Positions 48,386 to 61,583 of a DNA stretch of 64,000 nucleotides are shown one piece after another. The notes under the pieces were generated by a model, which ran no database searches, was not told the DNA's origin, and worked only from the letters and a program-made list of their open reading frames with translations. Location of the stretch: NCBI GenBank assembly GCA_013399115.1, contig VXAA01000093.1, forward strand, positions 1 to 64,000, written 5' to 3'. Both the position numbers and the translations under genes were made by a program. Each line of letters opens with the position of its first letter. Within the stretch, counting starts at the first letter, position 1. The stretch is from Anseranas semipalmata. Lineage: Eukaryota; Chordata; Aves; Anseriformes; Anseranatidae.

Positions 48386-51300
48386 GAATTTTAACCCCTT
48401 TCCTCTTTTTAAGTTCTCCATTTTGTACTTCCTTAGATTTCACGCTACCTGTCTTGGTTTTAGCAGCTCTGATTTCAGTCTATCACCTCCCCTGGCTAAA
48501 TATAAAAAATGATATGCTGCTCTCCTTGAAGGAGAATATTCAAGAAATGCAATCCCGGTGAGAGTGCTGTTCTGTAGCAGCAGGGATTCTTTTTTCCTGT
48601 CATTTTCTTAATTCAGTCTCTGTTTCAAATCTTTATCAGCACCTGTCCTTTTAAGGAAACAGATTAAAACGTCTGAGGGTAAATGGAGGATTGATTTGGT
48701 GTGAACGTACAGCTTCTGTGCTTTTACAATACATGCAGTTATGAACAGGGATACCACAAGCATTGACATTCGTATGGCTGCCAACTGCTTTGCTTCCTTG
48801 ACTTTGTGCATGCTGATTTTCGTTCCCCTTGAACCATATTATGCATAAAGTAAATGCATATTTTGAAAAGAAATTATATTGTTTTTAGAAAAGGGAGAAT
48901 GTGAGGCTGTTGCATGAAATGTTGGATCGTTCAGGCAGTGCTGGAGAGGGGCTATCTGCTAGGAAACAATGGAGGTATACAAGGAGTAAATACTTGGTTT
49001 AATAAAATAATAACAGTATTCTGAAATATTACAGAGTATATTGCTGTAGCTAAAATATATTGATGACTGTCTGACTAAGTTACAGATAAAAGCAGTAGAC
49101 ATGCGTTTGGTCTGTTTGCTCTCGTTTAATTTCATCATAGTGAGTCACATAGGCATCAAGATTTATATGCGTCTGATAAGTAGTTGGGATAGAGAGTGCT
49201 AATGATGGTTGTAATGCTTTCTGGAATTCTATTTCTTCTGACTTTGGTTGACATTGTGACTCTACTGCAGACTCTGTAAATTAGAAAGTGCAAGAGAGAG
49301 GAGGGGAGAACCTGCCACAGAATTAACACCATATTCATCAATATTTAGTCATCCATAGGCTGATGATTTTTTTTTTCTGTGTATCTGGACAGGCAGAATG
49401 CGTGATGCTCCTCAGGGAAATTTATCAGGAGAAATTCAGGGAAAGAGGGCATAAAACATGCTGTTTTGTGTTTGTTTGTTTGTATATATAAGGAACTTAA
49501 AACATTTATCTTTCAATTCAAAGAAAATCATCAGTGATCAGTGCAGAATGAAGAGAATTGGCTGAGTCTTACAAATTCACATGGGACAACTGTCTCTAGC
49601 ACAATCTGTTTATGTTGATGGCCCTAGTAATGACACGACAGATGCTGGGAAAGCTGCTGTCTCTATTGCCACTGTTGACACCATTGCAAAGTCTTGAAGG
49701 AAAGTTGCAATGAATCTTACTCTGGTTGAAAAAAAAGATCCGTACAAAAACAAGGCAGACATTTACAACCTATCCTATGGGGTTTCTCTTGCCATAATAT
49801 GCTTTTGGAAGGTCTTAAGTGGAACTATTGTGGGTTGAAGATTTTCAGCTCTGAAAGTGACTGCAGCATTGATTAATAGGAGAATCCAGAATATTGCAAA
49901 GTGTTTACACATCTGTTACTGTCTTCATTTATATGACTTGTCTGTCTGCTGCTGTTGTAGCAGTGGTTCTTGGAGGAACTGCTTCTTCAGGACATGAACA
50001 AAGATAGGAGTGACAATATTGCAGCCAGCAAAAAACATGGAAAAATTTGTCTACAGGCAATTTCCACAGCTTTTAATAAGTAGCAAGGGCAGGAATGGCA
50101 CATAAAATCAATAAAAGCCCCTTGCCTGTTTACCCTCTTCCTTTCACAACCCTCTCCTGAAATCCACTAAAAAACAGGTGCAAGTGTTTATCTTTAATGT
50201 GGCTGTCTGTTACGTATGTCCCATGGCTGACAAGGCTCTTTTCCACTTTATCATTTCACACGTATGTTGGTGGAAGTGTATAGAAGAGAGTCGGCTCTTC
50301 CATTTCATTCTATCAGCTGATTAGATAGCATTCTCTAAGCAAGTGATATTTCCTCTGAGTAGCTTAAATTCTTCTGAAGCTGCACAGATTTTACCAAGGG
50401 CTGTTGTTGCTGGTTAGTACCTTAACGCCCACAGGATTCAACCAGAGTCAAGGAGAAGAATCAACTGATTCTGAGGTGCTACTCTCTATACACTGACTGA
50501 GAATGTATGCTTGTTTGCTCCTGTTCATTATTTTACCAGAGAAAACTGAGAAAACATGAGAAATGAAGTGGGTTGTCTATGTCCATAAAGCTGTTAAGTG
50601 ACAATGTAGCGAATGGACCTGAAATACAAATTTTGACTTAGTACCCTTGTCACAGAACAATGCTACTTCTAAATAATTTTATTCTACTAAGCAGACTGCT
50701 TAGCTTGCAAAACTGGCCAAATACCTACTGTAGTTAGCAGAGTAGCAACATGAAATCTCAAAATAAAATGAAGTGTGGATTTTGTCCACTTCTACTTTAT
50801 ACCTCTGCATAGAATGGAACAGAGGTCATAAAAACAATTTATTTAGACTGTACTGTACCTCATCATGACTAATGTAAGTTAAAACAAATTAGGGTATCCA
50901 CCTTTCTGCAGCTCCTTTTTGTGAGATCTGCTTATAGTTTGATGGTTATCATCGCAAAAAGAAGGATACAAAAATGGACATTTGAATAAATTAATTTTAA
51001 AGAAGCATCAGCATTTTGAGTTTTGCTCACATTTAAACATACGCAAACAGCTGGAACAAAGTATGAAGGGATGACTAATCTTCTCAAGTAATTTTCATGA
51101 TGTGATGGAGGGATGTTGTACATATGCTGTTGGCTACTCAGTCACTTCAGAGTAAGGGCCTGTGATGAGGACAGACCAGAGAAAAAGTTTGTTGTGTCCT
51201 CTAGTGAAGGAGTAGTCATTTAAAATTGGCACGTAGGTTCGGTGGACTGATTGCCAGGAAGTTAGGCTGAAGAAGATGAGGCAGCAAGATGCTGGAGAGC

Positions 51301-54300
51301 CTGGAAAAGCCTAGCTCTCAATTCTGTGAAGAACAATAAACAGATCCTCTGACATAAAAATGAGAAGCTAGAAGAGGATGAATTATCATGATGATGGGTT
51401 GTTGTGGTCATCTTCTTTTAAGGAACAGGTACTTAAAGGGAGAATTTACCCAAATTCATTGAAAATGTGAAATAATTTTCTTTAGAGAAGTGGAGAATAA
51501 AGAAAAAGACTGTGGGTCTAATCTGTTTTTGATGCAAAAAAAAAAAAAAAACAACATTGAGATAATGCAGATGTATGAGTTGCCAAATGTTATTCTTTTA
51601 TGAAAAAAAATTGCTTTTTCCCATTCCACTGAAATATTTGAGCATGGCTACATCCTTAATGAAGTAAACCTAAAACATAACCACAGAATTAAAGTAATTC
51701 TCCAGAAATTTTAGGAACAAAAAGCAGTAGAAGTTTGCATCGCCTGTTTGACCTTCATGAGAACAGCAGTGCAATCAATCTTCTGAGTTTTGAACAGAAC
51801 TGGTATAAAACTTGAGCAGGAGGCATACATTTTTCTGCATATGCAAAGAGCTGCATGTAAATGGACTATATAACTGTTGAATCTTTAGTTGAACAATATA
51901 GACAGATATAATACCAAAAGTCAATCCTTTCCTCAAGTTTTGTGTTACTAGATTTCATTCACTAGTAAGACTACATAAACCCTACCTAATCTTCTTGCAT
52001 TGTGAGTCTGAGTTTTTTCTATGTCCTGTGTTCATTTTCGCATCTGAAGGGATGCTTCACTTTATATTGGTGGGAGCTACCCATCTACCAGCATGACTTG
52101 GCATTTGTTGTCTTCATTCTTAAGGTTTTTTGTTGTTGTTGTTTTGTATATTTTTTTAAGCAGAACACATGAACTCTATATTTCTACACAAAATCTTTCA
52201 GTCTGCCAAGCAGTTAGAGAATGTTACAAAGAGAAAAGGAATAATTTATTTTCTTATGTCAGTGGACGTAAATAAAAATGTTATGTGCTTAAGCACTGTC
52301 AGGAACAATTTATATTAAGTTTTAGGACAATTACTAAAAGATCGATTAGACTATGGGCTTTGCTGCCAAAGGATGTTGTAGAAACATCATCATGGAAAAG
52401 GTCAAGAATCTGTATTTCTAAATCGTACAGCAGGAGCCCTTAATTCTGCAAACCAGCTATGGCTAACGGAAAATTTTATATCAGCTTCACTGCAAATAAA
52501 AAGCAGAGGCTGTAAGTGAATTCAGTATTAATAAAAAAAAAAAAAAAAACAATCAGTACGGCAACTCCAGCATTACCTATTTTCACATTAAATTCCATTT
52601 CTTTTTCCGCTAGCTCCCATTTTCAGACTTTGATGAAACAGATTTTTTTTTTTTTTTTTATTACTAATCCACAATACGTGCTGTGCTATGGGCTGAAGGA
52701 GGATGTGTGAAAATCCAGTGCTAAGTATGGGCTGTTTGAAACCTCAGGTACTACTTGGGAAAGTGTACAGGCAGAGGACAGGGAAGAGAGTATATTGGTT
52801 TAAGTCCATCCAAAGGTTCTTGTTGGGAACCTTACTGACTGAAAACCATTATGCATGCAGTGATGATATACATTGGGTTGGCTCAGACTTGCAAATATGT
52901 ACAATGAAGTCACCTGGCATGACACTGACATCAAATGTATGGGTACACGTAGTCAAAACCTCTCCCTGCGTTTCAGGAACTGCGTTCCAGTGAGCTTTGT
53001 ATTCCTTTTACATCTTAAACACTCTTGCTCTGGAGAGCATTTTGTTTTATTTTGTCGAAGTTATCAGTAACTATAAAATATCTTAAAAAGCTGTAGGTTA
53101 ACTGTGGAGTAGAGTTTGGACCACCTATGGACTTTTTACAACAAAGGAACCAAAGGGCACAAAAGTACACAAAAGTGCCCTGAGAACTTAACAGAAGACT
53201 TAAAGGCTGGACAAAGGAGTTGGTACCCTTTGCAGTGCAAGAAGTAGAATGCTAATTAGGGATTCCCAAATCTCCCAGAAGTATACATAATTAATGCTTT
53301 TTGTGGCTTCATGCATATAGTGGCAAAAAGCCCAATATATGGCTTTTGCATCTGCTGTTTCAGCAACGTCATATGTTAGTTCATTCCAAAATCTGAAGAA
53401 AGGTGAGATATGGAGAGAAAAATAGAGTTCTTTTTTTCTTATTCTTTATTTTTTTCTTTTTTCTTTTTTTATTTTAAATATCTATCTGTACTTGATAAAG
53501 TCTTTAATAACTCAGTGTTCTGGAGTCACTAATAACTGAGAATGTTTACTTGTTCTTGGCTTCACTCAAACTATTTCCTATTCCTACCATTCATGTTTGA
53601 ACACATAATAGGACAGTAGAGAGGGCTACATCATTCAAATATTAATGTTCTTGAGGCATGCACATGTGTAGATGCATGCACACAAACACAGATGCACTCA
53701 TGTTGTTCGTGTAGAATTAAGATTCTTCAAATATGTGTTCTATCTATACTACTGCTGTAATGCAGTAAATTGCCAGCTAACTTTGCATTCATACCAAACT
53801 GATTTTCACCATCTCCCACATAAATGTCACAATAGCCTAACATAATCATAAACAACTTAACTTCACTATGTTATTTTGAATTTAGATAACTAGTTACAGT
53901 ACACCGGTTCTCTAAGGCCCAAATGTGCCAGCCTCAGCTTGATATCTCATCCCCTGTAGGCATACATTACTCATTCCAGTTCAGTCACTGAGACTTTGTG
54001 TGACAAGCTATAAAAAGCTGTACAACACTGTTTGTATGGATCTATTTGGTACTCAATAGAGGCAGATCTGATATAGAGTTGTGGATAATCTACTGTTCCT
54101 GTTTCTCATCACTACCCACTTATCCTAGGATGCTAGATAAACTGCTTGCATATGAAAACAGGAGATATTTTATGAAGCTGTGCAGTTGGGTGCCCTTTGA
54201 GGGTTAATGGTAATTTGTATGACTGGTTGCTTTCTATGTTGGCATGCTAAGACAAATAACTGAGAGCTGGATTTATTCTGAAGATTTCACCTGGAGAGCC

Positions 54301-57300
54301 TTTCCACTGACCATTTGCAAGAGGCTGGTGTTGGTTTCCTAACCGTTGTCTAGTCCTATTTCAGGTGGTGTTTAGTATACGTGACATCTGTGTGGGCTAA
54401 CAGATGTGATACAGGAGTCACAGAAGACCTATACTCTTCTGGGCCATTAGCTGGGTACCTGGCAGGATTGCCCTTCTCAGACTGGACTACAGAATTGTGT
54501 TTAGGCAGCTCAGAATTGAGCCCTGGGTCTCCATAGCCTCCAGTGAGAACTTAGGTTCTCATTACATGTGTAAACACTAACACATACACTGAAATTTGGG
54601 TGTTATAATCTTGGAAGAAATCCCATCCTGAATACTTAGTCTGTGGCCTGTTGTCAGCTAGGCTGTGGAGATCAAGGGACTAATGTGGACAAATTCTGCT
54701 CTAAAAATATTCCTGCTCTGTATTACATTGCTGCAGTTTCTGTTGATATTTCTCTCCCAACAGCCTTTCTTTCCTCCCCAAGTCCACAGGGCGGACTCAG
54801 GATGCCCAGGTCCCAGTCTGACTTCGAATTGAAATCCAGTGTCAGATCTGGCCAACCTTTTTCCTTTGTGCAGCTTTCCGGTTGCAGTCTAAGAGGAGAC
54901 TTATGTGAGATCAGTAGGTCTGTTGGACTAATGTGCTTGCTGGTGATAAGGAGCCATGCTATGAAGTGGAAATGATAGTGCATAATGGAAATTCATTTGG
55001 CTGAGCAATTAGAAAAAGTTGTGAGGAGAAGAGGAGGAGCTGAGCCCCGAGTGAGGACTACATGGGTGTTTTGTTTCCTGTTGCTCAGACCCATTTCTGT
55101 ACTCCTAGTGGACCTCCAAAGCCACTCTACTCTGAATTTGTTCCATCTTTGTTTCTCTTATGAAATTAACTTGAATTAAAGTTTAATTATATTCAAGCTT
55201 TTATCATTCAAAAAAAACCTAATATTTAACCCAGAAAATTGCAAGAATGGAGAAGGACAGTGGTACTAGAGGACCAGTCTGCTTTTGGGTAATGTAGCAG
55301 AACTGAAAACAGAAATATATTAGAATCCAGGGAGATATCAGGGAATTCTTTCTATCAGTGACAATACCTGCTGTCCCCTGGGCCGTTGCCATGACTTTCA
55401 TGCTTTCTTGAGATATGTTTTATTTCTTCCTTGGCAGTCCATCCTTTTGAGAATGAATGAATGATTTTTGAATAGAGCTGCCTAATTGAAAGCCTTAAAT
55501 TCCATCCTAAGTGGAAAACTGAATTCTGCTATGGACTGTGAGGACAATTCCCCAAAGTGAGAGTGTTTCTTCTGGAACTTGCACACATGTTATGTGAGAA
55601 CAAACTGGGTACCATTGCCTGTTACTGAACTTAATATAAATTTGCTTCCTCCCATTCCTCCCCCCACTCCCCCTTTGGTAAAACAGCATTTCATTTTTTT
55701 TTTCCCTTTTTTTTTAAATATTTTTTGCTTGTGACTATAACAACTTGCTTCCATCATTGCTTCCCTTTCAGTATTTTGCTCTTTTTCAAAGAACTGTGCA
55801 GTTTCTTGAGCACTGAGAAACTAATTATATAATTTTTTCTTTCGTTACACAGAACTGTTTGAGGAATTACTTGCACAGGAAAAGAATTAATTTGAGATAC
55901 AAATTGTTCACAGTTAGGACCCCGAGTCAGCCTAGGTATGAGATAATTCATGTAGTGATTCAAAATCAACAGTTAAAGATTCTCCAAGAAAAGAATTAAT
56001 TTTTCCCTTCATTATGGTGTCTCTGGTAATGAGCATGGAACAATAGGTGTGAAACTGTAAAGCAAAATAGTTCTGAGGACTTCATGTCCACACTAAAGAC
56101 ATTTCTGGAGGGTTTCTCTGGGGAAGGTCTAGTCCGATCCAATGTGGTTGGAATGCATTTGGTTCACTCTTGGAGTACATCTTCAGGTTATTTTCCTCTG
56201 AAGGAAAGCCAGTTCAAATGTTCTGAGATAACGCTCATGTGAACCAAAGCATGGTAAGCAGGCACGACCAGGAAATCGCTTCAAAAGTGCACTCTGAATT
56301 CAAACAAAAGTGCTAATGTGGATGCATCCGTGTTATATTAGTATTCTTTCTATTCCCGTTCGGCCTTTAAAAGTTGAAACCTAAGACATAAATAATAATA
56401 ATAAAAAAACACAAATAGGAATTTTAAGTTTCCAAACCCTTAAAAGTTTTGTACATGCCTTGCTGGATCAGAATTGTTGGAAGTATAACTGACGTGTTGC
56501 CAGATGCAACGCCAGTTGTTCACATGTCCTTACTGCAGTCTCTGCTGTGATGTACCTGAGTTGTCTGTGCACTCAGTGATACCTGTGCATAGTCCCTCTA
56601 ATGATCAGTGTTTGGAAGTACTATTTATTCAGCTTCTTGGGCTTTTGAAAGCCACACGGAGTTCTCTACTGCTGTGGCATTACTGTCATTATTACCCAGA
56701 TTCAGTGTAGGTGTGGCTATATCTATGCAAGCTACAGCTATGTAAGGCATTGTGTGGAAACATGTGCTAAATATACTTTTTTTTTTAATAAGAAATAAAA
56801 CATGCTTTAACATTCAGGTAAATAGTCACCTGAATGAACTCTAGTAGTTTGAGAGAGTACTTTGGCAAATTAATGAAAAAGTTTGTCAGGGAAAACTAGG
56901 CAAAGAGATGGAGATGGCTGGTTGGTCAGGGTTGCTAGTGCCTACTGTTGGATGCGGGTCCCCTCTGCCTCTACTCTGTTCCTGCATTCTTTTTGCAAGC
57001 ATCTGACACAGATCATTGCCAGAAGCAAGCCAGTGGCCTAGGTGGGCAGGTGGATCTTTGATCGTACTGATTTATTTTATCTTTATTGCATGATTCAGGT
57101 CATCTGTTGTTGAAGGCACCCACTACTTCAGTGGGTTTTGCTCAGATGAGTAATGCTACTAAGTTCCCCTAAATGTGCGGAAGACTATGGTTGCCCACAG
57201 TTCCAATGAACCTGGTCATTGTGTGTGCACGTAGCTGCTCTCGTGGGAGGGTTAAAGGATTAAATGTAATAGTACTGTACACTGAAATGGAAAGCGTGAT

Positions 57301-60300
57301 AATCCCCGTTAAAGAGCTTGATTAAGTGGCAGAAGCAGCATGGAAGTTCACACGATTTGCAGTGAAAAAAATCTTTTGTATGGTTAGATGAATATCCTCT
57401 TGTCTTCTATAACAAAAAGAAAGTTCATGTTTTAATATTACTCCATGCTGGCTCCTTAAAGCTTCTTCGGGTATCTTAGCTCCTTTGTTTTGCAGTGGTG
57501 TTTAATTGCTTGCAGAAAATGCTTGTTGTATCACACACTCTTCAACCATGTACATTATCCCTTAATTATATACGACTAAGACCCTCTTGACTATAAGACA
57601 TGTTGTTTGTTCAAATGCACTTACAAATCCATTTTCTTATCAGTTCTTTGCTGAACATTTACACAACGGGGTACTGTTTAAATATGAAAATAAACCTCTT
57701 TAAAAAAAATATTGTTTGACCCACCCACCTGTCCTCCATCTGTGATTGTTCTGTCTCCGCAATCTGTTGTCTGCTTTTCCTCAGCGTGTTCCTTATCTTT
57801 TTGGATGGCTGCTATCTTTGAGCTGCTTTATTGCCCCTCCCTATTTTCTCTGTGCTTAGTAGAAAGTGACATTTCCAAATCATAAGGATCTGCCAGGCAG
57901 ATTTGATACGCTCTCTGCTGTAAGACACACTTCTGCTCTGAGTGTGCAATTAGTAAAGACAACTTCATTTCTGTATCACAACTCATGCTGTACTATTTGA
58001 AATTAAAGCATTGTGTGAATCTGGGAGATTTTCTCATAAAAACTTATATCAGATAACTCTGTCAGAGTTAGCAATGTTTTTTCTTACCACGGACATACTG
58101 GAACAAAACAAGAAAAAGTTTCTCCACATTTTATTCCAGTTCAGCTTCATATCAGTGAATTACTATGGTAATGCTTTATTTTTTATTTCATTAAAGGGGA
58201 GCTGTGTGTTTGTAATCTCTTAATACACTGACACTCTAATCTTTAGTTGAAGAGGTTAAATCCATTTTTATTTTGAACGATTATAGCTAAATACACAGAA
58301 AGTTCAAATTTGCAGTCTGTGCACTGATAAAAGTGTTGCTAGCTTCTGTGAACCTGGAAGGGAATCCCCTTTTAAAGAAATCGGAGTGTATTTTTTGTTT
58401 CCTTTTTAGAAGTATTTCTATTTCTTCCTCCTCCAAGCCAAATGTAACTGGGGATAACAGTTACTTTGCATATGTGTTCCTCCATAAGCACCACAGTGGA
58501 TTGATAGGCATGAGCATTTTTTCTAAGTAGGGCAATCAACATTAAATGTTGGAATATCTGAGACCAGCATATGCAACTAAAGTTATCATTAGATTCTGTA
58601 GCACAGTTGTGCAGAAGTGGCATTTTGCTCTTGGAGGTTCTTAGAAGCTGGTCTTCTGTTTGGATGGATTTGTCTGCTCTATAATGATAGCCTTGAGGAA
58701 TGTGTTACAGAAACCTGTGAAAAATTTCTGTTGGATGCAGGCCTGGAATGGTAATGGTAGGTCACTGTCCAAAGGAAACAAAAATGTGTTATTAAGTTAT
58801 TTTAATTTAATTTCTATTGGAAAGCTTATAGAGATGTCTGCTTCTGTTCTATTTTATGAATAAGCCCTCCAGATTTATTTCTTGCCAGCCAATTATTAAG
58901 CACCATTACAGTTAAATTAAATTAAACATCGCCATCAAGTTGATTGTGTCAAAGCTTCAGAAAATTTACAGCAGTAAATCCATTTGCCCCACTTCCTTTA
59001 CAGAGAACTTTATCCTTAACCATATGCTCTAGGTCCCCCCCAAAAAACTCAGTTATTTCATGTGGGTCAAAAAGATTTCATGAAAAGATTTTGGGTTATT
59101 GTTGGGCCTTTATAGGAAACTCTCCCATTATATTTGTGTCTGGATAGTTGTTGTAAGACAGGATTTTGGGGCATCGAGAGGGAGTCCTCTGTGTGAGGAG
59201 GGAATTGATGGCCTAAAGACAGACAGGATGAGCAAACATAGCACTGATCTCTCCCCATAAGTACAAGAAACTACTAAGGTTGTATTTTTACTAACTTTAT
59301 GTTTTACTAATACCTCAATTAAGCACTGCTGCTGAAAGAAGGGGTTCCACCATTTCTCAGCCCCTGCTCCTGTGCTGTGCCTTCACAGACATTTAGTGGC
59401 TGTAGAGTAAACTAGAATGAGAAGCCAATGTAACAACATGAAGTTACTTTTACAGTAGTATGTCAGAAGGTTTTGTAAATAAGGCTGTAGTGACATATGA
59501 ATGATCGTGCCTGTACAATAAAGTATTTTTTATGTCTTGCATAAGTACATTGCTATTGGTGAACTGCTTTGTCAGTGTACCTGCATCTACATTGTATTTT
59601 GGATATTAGTCTTGAGCCTTCAAGCAACTCAGAATGTCTAAGTGTCCATGCTTTTAGAGTCAAGTGCTAGGTGAACTTCATGGCCTCCTGCAAAGGAAAA
59701 TTTGGCCTGATATTCTTCTGCTGAACAGAGCCACTGCTGTTCCACCCACACCTGCACATGGTTGGGATCAGGCAGACAGGTAGGTCTATGTGTCCTGGAA
59801 AGTTGCAGAGGGGCAGGTCCAGCCTGAAGGCAGCCTGGGAAGTGCCTTGGTACATGCATCCACTCCTCCTTGGGCAGTGTGAGCTGTGCATCCCTCATGG
59901 CCATGGGATTTGTGCATCAGGGAACGGCTCTGAAGGGTGAGAGGCAAGTTGGAATTTTCAGTCTCTGCATACTGTGTCTCTTGGGCTGGCTGACCTTGCT
60001 GGCATGTCTATGATAGACCAAATCTTACTCCTGTTTCCACTCTTCCTCTGATAATTTAGAAGCAGCTCCACCAAAAAAGTTATCGCAAGTCTTCCTTTCA
60101 CCAACTAATGTTTCTTCTCATGGAAGTTTCAAAGTGTTGCTGCCAGAAAGGTAGAAAATGGGCAGCCAGGGAGCAAAAGTGTCTTAGCAGATATTGTGGA
60201 ACTGCTTTTGTGGGGGTTGGTGAAAAACACTGTGACTTCCTGATCAGAGGAGTCTGGCAGCCAAACTGTTAAGACTATGACCGTTCATTTTGTAGGGGAG

Positions 60301-61489
60301 ATGAGAGCCTTTGGGGGCTTAATAGGTATTAGAGACGGTCATGTCAGGGAACAAGTCCACTGCTTCTTAGGGAAGGTTATCGTCTCATAGTTGCAGCGGT
60401 GCTGTGTGGTGATGTAGCTGTTTAGAGTGGGACGGTCATTTTTTTTTTTCATTTAAGTGGAGGCAGTGATGCTAAAACATTCTTGAACAATTGAGTTGTT
60501 TAAAAAAATCAGAAAAAAAAGGAAAAAATAGTAGGTCCTACCTAGTAACCAGTACTTTCAGATTCTGCTGTACATACCTTTAGTATTTTGGAGTTTTTTT
60601 TTTCATGAAATCCTCTTTGCTTCATAGGAAGGTCAGATATGGTGACCATGGGAATCCCATTGGCTTTAAATTAAGAGTTTTTGCAAATTACTTTCATTTT
60701 CCAAGTGATTTATCAATTATTGCGTTTTACTGTATTTTTATTTCGAAAACAAGCAAAACCAAAACAACAGCCCAGAATTTCATTATTTTCATTACTGCTT
60801 GGAGCTTTTTTGATGTGTTTTGTTGTCTGTAGAAAGCAACAGGGAATCTTCCCCAAGACACGTTTGCAGTCAAAAAGCTTGAATGTGCATTTAACATCTC
60901 AAAGGATTCATTTGTGTATGTTCCAACAAGGTATGGCTGTACAGAAGCTGTCTGATGTCAGAGGAGTTGGGGGACAGCATTACACTGCAAGAAGAGAACA
61001 GTGTATAAAGCAAGCTAGCTTGTAGACTATAAGGAGTCTTTTTTGGCTTCATTGTTTGAGCTACACCCAAACATTAGGGAAGCAAAAATGTTAAAGAAAA
61101 AGCTCATTTCCTCATCAGTATTTTTTTTCCTTTCTGTGATTGTTAGAACTGAATTTTGTACAAGTTAAAAAAGACATTAACACAGGTTTGTTACATTTTT
61201 AGCATAAATTTTTCATACATCTGCTTAGAAATAAAAGCAGTAACTTCAGTGAAGTTTGAATAGCTGATTTCTTTTTGTTGAAGCAATGTCTTTTTTCTGG
61301 TGATGCACGTAAGTGATGTTCTATTCCCCTAAGTTAATCGTCTAACTTCCCTATCAGAATGCCATTACTTCCATAACATAAGTTCCAGTGATAGTTGCTG
61401 TCCTTAGATGTGCTGAATTCTTAGTCACTGTACTTTTAACCATGTATTTTTTAATAAAAATATTAATTAAAAAGTTCATAACAGTCAAA

Positions 61490-61583
61490 GATGAAAAAAA
61501 AAAACAACCAACCAACACCCCCTCCAAAAAACAAAACAAAAAACAAAACAAAACAAAAAAAACAACAACAACAAAAAACAAAG
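61490..61583. repeat. CAAA/CAA-rich low-complexity tract
   Basis: A-rich strand with CCAA, CAAAA and CAA units. Lysine- and glutamine-rich open frames across it are artefacts. Confidence 0.9.

Noticed and set aside
49581..49810. A coding-like fragment starting at ATG 49581, with a TGA at 49695 and further readable sequence in the same frame
   Set aside because: The first 38 codons and the readthrough have a protein-like composition, but I recognise no family, the frame is broken by a stop, and the length is within chance. It could be a pseudogene remnant, but nothing supports calling it.
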